This document shows, one piece after another, positions 44,395 through 52,716 of a stretch of 64,000 nucleotides of DNA. This DNA comes from Dokdonia sinensis. Lineage in GTDB: Bacteria > Bacteroidota > Bacteroidia > Flavobacteriales > Flavobacteriaceae. The notes beneath the pieces were generated by a model. It made no database searches. It had not been told where the DNA came from and saw only the letters and a list, made by a program, of their open reading frames with translations. The position numbers and the translations under genes are program-made. The DNA lies in the NCBI RefSeq assembly GCF_003688895.1, contig NZ_REFV01000016.1, positions 20,803 through 84,802 on the forward strand, in the 5' to 3' direction. Within the stretch, counting starts at the first letter, position 1. Each line of letters begins with the position of its first letter.

Positions 44395-45189
44395 CTAATA
44401 ATTCCCAGTTTCTATAAGCGATGGATCGCCTATACTTGCAATCGCTTCTTCATCTTCGTAAAAACCGATTACTCCTTTATATATAAGGTAGGCAGGTACG
44501 AGTGCCAAAGATGCCGTCGCCAAAATGCCAATCCCACAAACAAAAATCCCCAAGCTCGCAATGAGGGCGAGCAACGCAAAAGGCAAAAAAGTCGTTCCCC
44601 ACTTCTTGGTTCCCAGCGTAAACGCTAGCCCATACAACTGTTTTACGGACAACTCTGGATTAAAGGCAAAGAGCAACACCACAAACTGAACGGGAATAAT
44701 GACATAAAATAAAGGAACAACAAATAAGATACTCCCTATCCCAATCATCAAGAGATTAATAACGCCAATGAGTGTAAGCTTTAGGAAATATTGTTTCTTA
44801 AAGAACATCCCAAAGTTCACCCCTTTCTTACTCCGAATCCCTCGGTCCTTTAAACGCATTATATTATAAAATGCAGAAAGTAAGCCCACTTGAAAAATGG
44901 CCACAATCACATAAATGAAAAAATATAAGATTAACCAAAGGATTCCTATTACCGTGTATGTATCGTCAGACGGATCATATACTTGATCTTCCATTATAAA
45001 AACAGAACCCATCATTGGAATATACGTCAATATCACAAGACCATACAATACAAGAATCGTCAATACTTGAAGTAACAATCCATTGCCAAAGATGCTTCCA
45101 TAAAGATTAAAAGACTCACTTAGGGTCTCTCCTATGGAAATATTGTTGTTTTGGCGAATCTTTTCTTTGAGTTCGTGGTAATTCATCAA
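44395..45189 (-). CDS. Multi-pass membrane protein of unknown function
   Basis: A 264-residue protein with a short soluble N-terminus (MMNYHELKEKIRQNNNISIG) and about six hydrophobic segments, several rich in Gly and Leu. Homologues in flavobacteria often carry a misleading carotene-monooxygenase label; nothing in the sequence supports that. A DUF975- or glycerophosphoryl-diester-phosphodiesterase-type membrane domain is possible but not certain. It stands alone, between topA and the LpxR-like genes. Confidence 0.75.
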   Translation of the reverse strand: MMNYHELKEKIRQNNNISIGETLSESFNLYGSIFGNGLLLQVLTILVLYGLVILTYIPMMGSVFIMEDQVYDPSDDTYTVIGILWLILYFFIYVIVAIFQVGLLSAFYNIMRLKDRGIRSKKGVNFGMFFKKQYFLKLTLIGVINLLMIGIGSILFVVPLFYVIIPVQFVVLLFAFNPELSVKQLYGLAFTLGTKKWGTTFLPFALLALIASLGIFVCGIGILATASLALVPAYLIYKGVIGFYEDEEAIASIGDPSLIETGNY

Positions 45190-45250
45190 GAGGATTAAAT
45201 GGAAAGCGAAAATAAAGATTTACCTGAAATCAGAATACGATTATTCCGCC

Positions 45251-46165
45251 CTAAAACCGTCTCGAAAATTTAAATACCGTATACTGCGATCGACCTTCGC
45301 GTTCCGTTTGATTGGTTTGGAAGCGATATCCAAATTCGTAGGTGTTGCGAGCACCTCGATAAATTAGCCCCGCCTTAAATTGAAATAATAGTGGTGTCTC
45401 ATCCAGCACAAATGGCGAATCGTCACCAAAAGGATGTCCAGCAATAAGCGCATTGAGCAATACATAGCGCACACCTAATCCACCATATCCATAAAACTCT
45501 TGGCCGTCACTCAACCTCCCAAAAGCAGACGAATTGTGTGCTCTAGATCGGTTTCCGAAAAACGCCGTTGCTTCTTGTTGTGCATAAATATCTCGAGTCC
45601 CAAGAGCGAGGGTAGATTCCAATGCAAAATGTTTGAACAAATTAGAGTTGAGCACATCATAATCCCTAACATAATTTGCCCCTAAATTTATATGAGCACT
45701 ATTCCCTATCTCACCTGCCCAGGTGGGAATAAATTCATTAATAAGTTCGTGATAAGCGACTTGAAATTTTCCAGCTAGAGATTGTTCTCCCGCTAATCCT
45801 AGTTCGGTCGACACTCTAAAAATAGAATTTTTATTTCCCTGCGATATCTGAAACTTTCCAAATAAGTATCCAGCATACGGTCGTTCTAGTCTATCAAAAT
45901 CTGTTTCAAAAAGTTCTCGCGGAGTATACGTTTCTTGACCGAGTGTAAATGACAATTGGATAGGCGCAACTTCCGTTTTTTTCAACAGAAAATCACTTTC
46001 AATTAATCGATCATAGCTTATAAAGGTTCCTGCGGTGTAGTAACGGTCTATGGCAAAGAGAAAATCGTTATCGTGTTCTACTGAAATTTGATGACGCGAT
46101 TCTTGCCCATAAGAAAATGAACTTCCTAATATGAATAAAAGCAAAAACTTAAAACTGTCGCGCAT
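45251..46165 (-). CDS. LpxR-like outer membrane beta-barrel, copy 2
   Basis: A 304-residue protein from the ATG at 46165, which gives a good signal peptide (ending SSFSYGQ). It has alternating beta-strand segments of an outer membrane barrel and the family block HDNDFLFAIDRYYTAGTFIS (DUF2219/LpxR). The DRPYAGYL-like motif reads ERPYAGYL, and the last residue is Phe, as for outer membrane barrels. LpxR removes acyl chains from lipid A; activity here is inferred. The start overlaps the end of the paralogue upstream by 17 bases. Confidence 0.85.
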   Translation of the reverse strand: MRDSFKFLLLFILGSSFSYGQESRHQISVEHDNDFLFAIDRYYTAGTFISYDRLIESDFLLKKTEVAPIQLSFTLGQETYTPRELFETDFDRLERPYAGYLFGKFQISQGNKNSIFRVSTELGLAGEQSLAGKFQVAYHELINEFIPTWAGEIGNSAHINLGANYVRDYDVLNSNLFKHFALESTLALGTRDIYAQQEATAFFGNRSRAHNSSAFGRLSDGQEFYGYGGLGVRYVLLNALIAGHPFGDDSPFVLDETPLLFQFKAGLIYRGARNTYEFGYRFQTNQTEREGRSQYTVFKFSRRF

Positions 46166-47090
46166 AAGAAAGACTGAGATAGGAATGACCATCGGCAAGT
46201 GCTGTGCGTTTTGTCGTATGAATAAAGCTTACCTTATAATCATTGCGCTCAAAACGGTGTTTAAAGTCAAAGGCTCCATATAAAAATCCGCTTTCTGGGG
46301 TTACTGTAAATGGTGCATCCCCGTTGCGCGATCCTTCCAGCAGGGCGTCATAAAATACTTGCCGATAACCAGCCCGAAGCCCGAAGAAAATTTCTTTTGT
46401 TGTGGTTCCTATCTGGTCAAAGGCAATACTGTTCTGCAATGCATTTCGGCGACCGAAGTGGATTGCCACTTCTGGTTGCACATACATATCTCTCGTCCCT
46501 AAAACTCCTGTAGGAGACAACACAGCGGTCACACTAAACGGGTTTTCGGACAATCGCCACTCCTTTATATATTGTATCATCAGATTGGTGTGGAATGCAT
46601 TTGGTATTTGAGCGACCCACTCGGGTGCTTCGGCGCTAGTGACGATTGCGCGGTGGTACCATTGCTGAAAACCCTGAGCTCCAGAAGCCCCTCCTGTTAT
46701 TCCCACATCTACTTGTACCAAGAATAAATCACTTATTGAAGCACTCGTCCACCTAGCGTATCCCGAAAGATATCCTGCGTACGGTCGGTCAAAATCTGCC
46801 GTGTCCCGACTTTTTATTTTTGTGGGCGTGTAGGTCTCCTGCCCTATCCCGAAGCGTAGCTGTTCCTTTCGGTTGGAGGATTTTTGGAACAATCCGCTCT
46901 CAAATCTTTTGGTGTACCCTATGAATGATCCTGCCGAGTAATAGCGGTCTGTAAAGGTGAGGAAATCGTTCTCGTGCAGTATTTCCCATTGTTGGGATGG
47001 GGAGGATTGCGCTTTCGCGCCCGCCTGTCCGGCTGGCAGGAAAGCGGAAAACATCATAAACACTACTATTACATAAACTTTGTACCGCAA
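46149..47090 (-). CDS. LpxR-like outer membrane beta-barrel, copy 1
   Basis: A 313-residue paralogue of the next gene, with ENDFLTFTDRYYSAGSFIG, DRPYAGYLSG and a C-terminal Phe. The start is a TTG at 47090; no ATG gives a complete signal peptide, though an ATG at codon 12 is possible. The signal peptide contains LPAGQAG, the translation of a 21-bp nested palindrome (47020-47040), in the same place as in the unrelated small CxxC protein. The second LpxR gene overlaps by 17 bases, so the pair is probably a tandem duplication in one transcript. Confidence 0.83.
   Translation of the reverse strand: MRYKVYVIVVFMMFSAFLPAGQAGAKAQSSPSQQWEILHENDFLTFTDRYYSAGSFIGYTKRFESGLFQKSSNRKEQLRFGIGQETYTPTKIKSRDTADFDRPYAGYLSGYARWTSASISDLFLVQVDVGITGGASGAQGFQQWYHRAIVTSAEAPEWVAQIPNAFHTNLMIQYIKEWRLSENPFSVTAVLSPTGVLGTRDMYVQPEVAIHFGRRNALQNSIAFDQIGTTTKEIFFGLRAGYRQVFYDALLEGSRNGDAPFTVTPESGFLYGAFDFKHRFERNDYKVSFIHTTKRTALADGHSYLSLSYARQF
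47010..47046. repeat. 21-bp palindrome nested in the dispersed palindrome, in frame
   Basis: CGCTTTCGCG (47010-47019), a 21-bp insert with pairing CCGCC/GGCAGG-type arms, then AAAGCG (47041-47046). It has the same insertion point and frame as the copy at 21972-22008, reading S-A-F then seven extra residues then A-K-A in a signal peptide. Confidence 0.85.
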
Positions 47091-47153
47091 ATTCCTGTTT
47101 CAAAAAGTACCGAAAATAGCATTTTTAAATCTGAAAATGAACCTTCTGCCACT

Positions 47154-47184
47154 TTGTCATAAATTTTAATTTTAGGTATCTTTG
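47154..47184 (+). promoter_or_regulatory. Bacteroidota promoter of miaB
   Basis: TTG (47154-47156), 20 bases, then TATCTTTG (47177-47184): a full consensus match with the start codon 38 bases further on. Confidence 0.8.
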
Positions 47185-47221
47185 CACGGTCGTTGACCAC
47201 TAGTGAACGCACGTTACAACA

Positions 47222-48673
47222 ATGGAAAAAATAATAGACGAAAGAAAGCAAGGAGAAGCCCTGGCCTTAGAGCGTAAAGCCTCTAATACCAAAAAGCTTT
47301 TTATAGAAAGTTACGGTTGCCAGATGAATTTTTCTGACAGCGAAGTGGTGGCCTCTATTCTTGCAAATGAAGGATATAACACCACTCAAAATCTGGAAGA
47401 GGCAGACCTTGTACTCGTAAACACCTGCTCCATACGCGAGAAGGCTGAGCTTACTGTGCGCAAGCGACTTGAGAAATATCAGGCCGTAAAACGCAAGCAA
47501 AATCCCACAATGAAAGTGGGCGTGCTAGGTTGTATGGCAGAACGGTTAAAGAGTAAATTTCTAGAAGAAGAAAAAATCGTAGACCTCGTCGTAGGTCCAG
47601 ACGCATACAAAGATATTCCGAACCTTCTGAGCGAAGTCGAAGAAGGTCGCAATGCCGTAAACGTGATTCTTTCTAAGGAAGAAACCTACGGAGATATTGC
47701 TCCTGTACGGTTACAATCTAATGGTGTAACTGCTTTTATTTCGATTACTCGTGGTTGTGATAATATGTGCACCTTTTGCGTAGTTCCTTTTACTAGAGGG
47801 CGCGAGCGCAGTCGTGACCCGCAATCTATCCTTGAGGAAGCACAGGATCTTGCGAGTAAAGGATTTAAAGAAATTACACTTCTCGGTCAGAATGTAGATT
47901 CCTATTTATGGTACGGTGGCGGACTCAAAAAAGATTTTGCAAAGGCTAGCGAGATGGAGAAAGCAACATCAGTAAATTTTGCACAGCTTATGGATATGGT
48001 TGCAACGGCGCAACCTAAAATGCGCATACGCTTTTCAACTTCAAATCCACAGGATATGACGCTGGATGTAATCGAGACGATGGCAAAGCATAAGAATATT
48101 TGCAATTACATACACTTGCCTGTACAAAGTGGGAGCGACCGCATCCTCAAACTGATGAACCGCCAGCACACGGCACAAGAGTATCGCACGCTTATAGATA
48201 ACATTAAAAACCTGATCCCAGACATCGGGATTAGTCAAGATATGATTACTGGTTTCCCAACTGAAACGGAGGAAGACCACAAAGACACACTCGCTTTAAT
48301 GGAATATGTACGCTACGATTACGGATTTATGTTCTATTATTCTGAACGTCCAGGAACGATGGCAGAGCGTAAGATGGAAGATGATATTCCGCTGGAGGTA
48401 AAGAAGCGTAGGCTTCAGGATGTCATCGATTTACAACGAGATATGTCTCGTGAAAATCTAAAGAGATACGAAGGTCAAACCATCGAGGTACTCGTCGAAA
48501 GAGAATCTAAGAAAAATGAAAACGAATGGAGCGGTCGCAACGACCAAAACATCGTTGCCGTTTTTCCAAAAGGCGATTATAAAATGGGCGACTTTGTAAA
48601 TGTGAAAATTAATGAATGTACCACGGGGACTCTAATTGGAGAAGCTGTGGGGTATGCTGAGTATTGGCAATAG
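47222..48673 (+). CDS. miaB: tRNA-2-methylthio-N6-isopentenyladenosine synthase
   Basis: A 483-residue radical-SAM methylthiotransferase that adds the methylthio group to i6A37 of tRNA. It has an N-terminal UPF0004 domain (ESYGCQMNFSDSE, with further Cys in VNTCSIREKAE and GVLGCMAERL). The radical-SAM CxxxCxxC is in RGCDNMCTFCVVPFTRG (about residues 177-193), and a TRAM domain lies at the C-terminus. All cluster cysteines are visible. It has its own promoter with a perfect consensus. Downstream lie a dispersed palindrome and a heptamer array before the sigma-54 activator gene. Confidence 0.97.
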   Translation: MEKIIDERKQGEALALERKASNTKKLFIESYGCQMNFSDSEVVASILANEGYNTTQNLEEADLVLVNTCSIREKAELTVRKRLEKYQAVKRKQNPTMKVGVLGCMAERLKSKFLEEEKIVDLVVGPDAYKDIPNLLSEVEEGRNAVNVILSKEETYGDIAPVRLQSNGVTAFISITRGCDNMCTFCVVPFTRGRERSRDPQSILEEAQDLASKGFKEITLLGQNVDSYLWYGGGLKKDFAKASEMEKATSVNFAQLMDMVATAQPKMRIRFSTSNPQDMTLDVIETMAKHKNICNYIHLPVQSGSDRILKLMNRQHTAQEYRTLIDNIKNLIPDIGISQDMITGFPTETEEDHKDTLALMEYVRYDYGFMFYYSERPGTMAERKMEDDIPLEVKKRRLQDVIDLQRDMSRENLKRYEGQTIEVLVERESKKNENEWSGRNDQNIVAVFPKGDYKMGDFVNVKINECTTGTLIGEAVGYAEYWQ

Positions 48674-48775
48674 CTCTATGTTAGAGATTAGAGGAATTTA
48701 AAAAAAATAGTTTTGCTTTCGCGAAAGCGGAAAAATATTCAGTAACCGCCATTATTATAAACAATAATCCGTTTA

Positions 48776-48823
48776 TGATTTGTGATTTGTGATTTGTGAT
48801 TTGTGATTTGTGATTTGTGATTT
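48776..48823. repeat. Heptamer tandem repeat TGATTTG
   Basis: Six exact TGATTTG units and a partial seventh. A dispersed palindrome (GCTTTCGCGAAAGC, 48715-48728) lies about 46 bases before it. It ends 24 bases before the start of the sigma-54 activator gene, so it lies in its leader or promoter. Confidence 0.9.
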
Positions 48824-48847
48824 AAAAATATTGGGATTTTTCATTTT

Positions 48848-50113
48848 ATGGAAGGAGTACAAACTGTAAAACAACGTTTTGGTATCATCGGGGATGATGC
48901 TAAGCTCAATCGTGCGATTGAAAAGGCAATACAAGTAGCGCCTACAGATATTAGCGTGCTCGTGACAGGAGAATCTGGTGTGGGTAAAGAGAGTATTCCT
49001 CGTATTATTCACTCGCTCTCGCATCGCAAGCATAAAAAATATATTGCTGTAAACTGTGGTGCTATCCCAGAGGGAACGATAGACTCTGAACTATTTGGCC
49101 ACGAGAAGGGTGCTTTTACAGGAGCCACGCAAACCAGAAGTGGTTACTTTGAAGAGGCAGATGGAGGTACTATTTTTCTGGACGAAGTGGGCGAATTACC
49201 ACTTCCCACTCAGGTACGACTACTACGTGTGCTCGAAAATGGAGAATTTTTAAAAGTAGGTTCTTCAAATACGCAAAAAACAGATGTGCGTATTGTGGCC
49301 GCAACAAACGTAAGATTGTTTGAAGCGATACAAGATGGGAAATTTCGAGAGGATTTGTATTACCGACTGAGTACGGTAGATATAGGACTGCCACCTTTAA
49401 GAGATCGAAAAGGAGATATTCATTTACTCTTTCGCAAATTTGCTTCGGACTTTGCAATGAAATATAAAATGCCCACGGTAAGACTGGACGACGAGGCGAT
49501 TCAGTTACTTTTAAATTATCGCTGGAGCGGAAACATAAGACAACTAAGAAACGTCGCCGAACAAATTTCTGTGCTCGAACAAAACAGAGCCATAACTGGA
49601 CCTAAGCTCAGGAATTATCTTCCAGATACGGGTTCGCGACTTCCCGCTATTATCGACAAAGAGAAAAAAAGCGACTTCTCAAACGAGCGAGAGATATTGT
49701 ACAAAGTGCTGTTTGATATGAAGTCGGACCTAAACGACCTTAAAAAACTCACGCTAGAATTAATGAAGAGCGGTAATACCGCAGATGTGCGTGAAGAAAA
49801 CGAGTCGCTCATCAAGAAAATATATGATGATGACAATGAGGACACATACGAAAGTGTGGAAGATGTGATGGATGTATTACAAATTCCAGAAAAATCAACT
49901 CCTACCCCACCTACTGCAGTAGAGATAAAGGACGACCCCTACCACTTTGCCGAAGAAATAGAAGAGGAAGAAACCCTCTCCCTACACGATAAAGAACTTG
50001 AGCTTATCAAGAAATCTCTGGAGCGTCACAAAGGAAAGCGCAAAGCAGCAGCCGAAGAATTGGGTATAAGCGAGCGCACGCTTTATAGAAAAATCAAGCA
50101 ATTTGATTTATAG
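48848..50113 (+). CDS. Sigma-54-dependent transcriptional activator
   Basis: A 421-residue AAA+ activator with no N-terminal sensory or receiver domain. The ATPase core includes the Walker A GESGVGKE (near residue 40), the sigma-54 contact loop GAFTGA (near 86), Walker B GGTIFLDEVGELP and the NIRQLRNVAEQ sensor region. A linker of about 100 residues, acidic and unusual, precedes a Fis-type HTH (KRKAAAEELGISERTLYRKI). In flavobacteria this gene often precedes lptE and secG, as here. Promoter targets cannot be seen. Confidence 0.93.
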   Translation: MEGVQTVKQRFGIIGDDAKLNRAIEKAIQVAPTDISVLVTGESGVGKESIPRIIHSLSHRKHKKYIAVNCGAIPEGTIDSELFGHEKGAFTGATQTRSGYFEEADGGTIFLDEVGELPLPTQVRLLRVLENGEFLKVGSSNTQKTDVRIVAATNVRLFEAIQDGKFREDLYYRLSTVDIGLPPLRDRKGDIHLLFRKFASDFAMKYKMPTVRLDDEAIQLLLNYRWSGNIRQLRNVAEQISVLEQNRAITGPKLRNYLPDTGSRLPAIIDKEKKSDFSNEREILYKVLFDMKSDLNDLKKLTLELMKSGNTADVREENESLIKKIYDDDNEDTYESVEDVMDVLQIPEKSTPTPPTAVEIKDDPYHFAEEIEEEETLSLHDKELELIKKSLERHKGKRKAAAEELGISERTLYRKIKQFDL

Positions 50114-50163
50114 AAAATAGTATATTTCCTAGCATAAATTAAAATGGCAGTCGTTACATCAAT

Positions 50164-50679
50164 ATGAAAAACATAAAAATTCTTCTACCTATCATTACCT
50201 GTTTCCTTGCTTTTCAGAGCTGTGGTATCTATTCATTTAATGGTATTTCTATTGATCCCGACATAAAGACGTTTCAAGTAAACTTCTTTCAGAATGAAGC
50301 TGCCATTGTAGAGCCTGGGCTAGATCGCGATTTTACCTTTGCATTACAGGACTTGATACAAGATCAAACAAATCTCTCCCTCGTTTCTAATGGTGGAGAA
50401 TTACTATATGAAGGCGAAATTGTAGAGTACTACATTGCGCCACAGGCCTCAACTTCTGACAATACTGCAGCGCAAAACAGACTTACCATTGCGGTAAATG
50501 TGCGTTATTTTAACAATAAGAGAGCAGATGGAGAGGACGATTTTACAAAACGTTTTTCCTTCTTTTCAGATGTACCAGCAACTACCCAACTCGTAGGAAG
50601 TGCTCTCGATACAGCTGTAGAAGAAATATTTGAACGCATTACACAAGACATCGTTAACGCCTCTCTGGCAAAATGGTAA
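50164..50679 (+). CDS. lptE: LPS assembly lipoprotein LptE
   Basis: A 171-residue outer-membrane lipoprotein (lipobox AFQSC, Cys at about residue 20) with the typical YSFNGISIDPDIKTFQVNFF start of Bacteroidota LptE. It plugs LptD and helps place lipopolysaccharide in the outer leaflet. It follows the sigma-54 activator by 50 bases and overlaps the next gene. Confidence 0.88.
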   Translation: MKNIKILLPIITCFLAFQSCGIYSFNGISIDPDIKTFQVNFFQNEAAIVEPGLDRDFTFALQDLIQDQTNLSLVSNGGELLYEGEIVEYYIAPQASTSDNTAAQNRLTIAVNVRYFNNKRADGEDDFTKRFSFFSDVPATTQLVGSALDTAVEEIFERITQDIVNASLAKW

Positions 50680-51584
50680 TGAACACGCCTACCTTCACAT
50701 ATCTATTAGAACATCCTGAGCACGTTACAGCGAGCCAGACCGTCGAGTTACGCGAACTGTTGCACGACTTCCCTTATTTTCAAAGCGCGCACGCATTGTA
50801 CTTAAAGGGCTTAAAAAATCAAGAAAGTTTTGCTTACAATAATGCGCTTAAGGTGACTGCAGCACACACCGCAGACCGTTCTGTACTTTTTGACTACATC
50901 ACATCACAGGAATTCAACCAGAACAACATAAGCGAGCAGATAAAGTTACAAGAGCAACGTCTGCGTGGTATTGAGATAAAGGAACTGCAGGATGTCACTG
51001 CCCAACTCGATATCGAAGAGATGGATAAGGCAAATAAGATTTTGGACCCGTCACTTTTTATTGAAAAAGTCAATTCTGAAATGACCAGTCCCTCGCCTGA
51101 GGAAATGTTAGAAGTAGGTAAGCCTTTGTCTTTTGACAAGCAAGAAACTCACTCTTTTAGCGAGTGGTTACAGTTTACCTCTTTTAAACCTATTGAAAGA
51201 ACTACAACCCATTCAGCTGACGCAAATGAGACGGATACTCCACAAGAGGAAGAAGTTTCAGATTCAAGTTCGAGTTCAAGTTCAAGTTCAAATATGAGTA
51301 CGCTTTCGCGAAAGCGTAAACGCGACATTATCGATACATTTATTGAAACCAATCCAAAAATTAAAGTTTCTAATGATATAAAAGTGGACAAAAAACCTTT
51401 CTTAAAAGAGAACTTTATGTCCCAAGAGTCCTTGATGACAGAGACTTTAGCACGAGTTTACGTTGAACAGAAGAATTATAAAAAAGCAAAACAGGCATAT
51501 CGCATTTTAAGTTTGAAATATCCCGAAAAAAGTGGTTTCTTTGCAGACCAAATTCGCGCAGTCGAACAATTAGAAGAAAAATAG
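50679..51584 (+). CDS. Tetratricopeptide-like protein of the lptE-secG cluster
   Basis: A 301-residue cytoplasmic protein with no signal. I chose the ATG at 50679, which overlaps the lptE stop by one base (TAATG) and gives the standard MNTPTFTYLLEHPE start; another ATG lies two codons earlier. Helical repeats are present, with a TPR-like unit at the end (LARVYVEQKNYKKAKQAYRI). The middle holds a serine run (SSSSSSSS) from GTTCAA microrepeats, then a perfect dispersed palindrome in frame (LSRKRKR). The function is not known. It is conserved next to secG in the group. Confidence 0.82.
   Translation: MNTPTFTYLLEHPEHVTASQTVELRELLHDFPYFQSAHALYLKGLKNQESFAYNNALKVTAAHTADRSVLFDYITSQEFNQNNISEQIKLQEQRLRGIEIKELQDVTAQLDIEEMDKANKILDPSLFIEKVNSEMTSPSPEEMLEVGKPLSFDKQETHSFSEWLQFTSFKPIERTTTHSADANETDTPQEEEVSDSSSSSSSSSNMSTLSRKRKRDIIDTFIETNPKIKVSNDIKVDKKPFLKENFMSQESLMTETLARVYVEQKNYKKAKQAYRILSLKYPEKSGFFADQIRAVEQLEEK
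51301..51316. repeat. CGCTTTCGCGAAAGCG palindrome inside the TPR-like gene
   Basis: A perfect 16-bp copy. Here it is read in the frame that gives LSRKR, unlike the usual AFAKA. Confidence 0.85.
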
Positions 51585-51594
51585 CATACAGATT

Positions 51595-51936
51595 ATGAGT
51601 ACTACATTTTATATATTTTTAGCATTAATTGCCATCGTGGCATTTTTACTTGTTGTGGTTATTATGGTACAAAATCCTAAAGGTGGAGGATTGTCTTCTT
51701 CTTTTGGCGGTGGTGGGACACAACAATTAGGTGGTGTTCAGAAAACGACAGACTTTTTAGATAAAGCAACTTGGGGACTTGCGACCTTACTTTTAGTATT
51801 GATCTTACTTAGTAATATCACAATTTTTGGCAATGCAGCAGTTTCTACAGAATCTAGAGCTGCAGACTCAGACGCACTTCCTGTACAGCAAACAGAATTA
51901 CCTACAACTCCAGTTCAAGAAGACGGAGGTCTGTAA
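51595..51936 (+). CDS. secG: Preprotein translocase subunit SecG
   Basis: A 113-residue membrane protein with two helices (about residues 3-23 and 59-78). The SecG loop between them is VIMVQNPKGGGLSSSFGGGG. It assists the SecYEG channel. The acidic C-terminal tail is longer than in proteobacteria, as usual in this phylum. A strong hairpin ends the transcript. Confidence 0.95.
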   Translation: MSTTFYIFLALIAIVAFLLVVVIMVQNPKGGGLSSSFGGGGTQQLGGVQKTTDFLDKATWGLATLLLVLILLSNITIFGNAAVSTESRAADSDALPVQQTELPTTPVQEDGGL

Positions 51937-51951
51937 ATTATAATTTTATTT

Positions 51952-51993
51952 AAACGACAAAGGCGTGAACATCTGTTCACGCCTTTGTCGTTT
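51952..51993 (+). terminator. Terminator after secG
   Basis: Perfect 20-base arms AAACGACAAAGGCGTGAACA and its complement (51952-51971, 51974-51993) around a two-base loop. Present 16 bases past the stop codon. It is the strongest hairpin in the window and separates secG from the convergent response regulator gene. Confidence 0.9.
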
Positions 51994-52086
51994 AGTACAT
52001 CTTTTCAAATTTGAGAGGTACGCTCTTAGGAAACAAAATATTTACATCCCAAACCATAAATGTGAGATGACAATGAATCCTATTTA

Positions 52087-52716
52087 TTAAGGTTTAAAAT
52101 ACCCGTGTTTTATAGCGTAGATGACTAATCCTGTCCTATTCTTAAGGTTGAGTTTTGCAAAAACGGTATCTCTATATCCTTGTACGGTTTTTGGGCTTAA
52201 GAACATCTTCTCTGCAATCTCGTTATACGTCATTTCGGTACAGGCGTGCTCTATAAATTCTATTTCTCGCTCCTTTAATGTTAGAGTCGGGTCAGAGTCG
52301 AGACTGTTCATCAGTAGTTTTGCTACTGTATTCGTATGGTAAAACCCTTGGTCTACCACCTCTTTTAGTGCATTTTCCAGTACAGATTTTTCGGTGTCTT
52401 TGAGTAGGTATCCCTTTGCCCCCGCGCGTATCATTTTAAGTATGGTGCGCTCCTCTATTTCGACAGAAAGTGCAAGCACCTTGATATCTGGGTAATGATC
52501 TTTGAGATACGCTGTGGTCTCAATTCCATCCATAATAGGCATATTTACGTCCATAAGAACGATATCCGGGACTTTGTCCGGAAACTTAAGTTGATCTATA
52601 AAGTCCTGCCCGTGCTTGCTTGTATACAATACCTCAAAATCCTCAAATGAGTTTACCAGACCACTTATGGCTTGTGAGAGTAAGGTATGGTCATCTACTA
52701 CTACGATTGTATTCAT
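52087..52716 (-). CDS. NarL/LuxR-family response regulator
   Basis: A 209-residue two-component regulator. The receiver (residues 1 to about 120) has the acidic pair DDH (8-9) and the phosphoacceptor Asp 56 in VLMDVNMPIMDG. The C-terminal LuxR-type HTH is TLTLKEREIEFIEHACTEMT then AEKMFLSPKTVQGYRD. It overlaps the kinase gene by four bases, so it is its cognate regulator. It is the last gene of the unit that includes the five 7-TM genes. The inverted repeat GGGGCAAATGACCCC upstream of two genes in that unit is a candidate binding site (inference). Confidence 0.95.
   Translation of the reverse strand: MNTIVVVDDHTLLSQAISGLVNSFEDFEVLYTSKHGQDFIDQLKFPDKVPDIVLMDVNMPIMDGIETTAYLKDHYPDIKVLALSVEIEERTILKMIRAGAKGYLLKDTEKSVLENALKEVVDQGFYHTNTVAKLLMNSLDSDPTLTLKEREIEFIEHACTEMTYNEIAEKMFLSPKTVQGYRDTVFAKLNLKNRTGLVIYAIKHGYFKP

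Noticed and set aside
44395..45189. Carotene monooxygenase
   Set aside because: This label is common for homologues, but the protein is a plain multi-pass membrane protein without the iron-binding His pattern.
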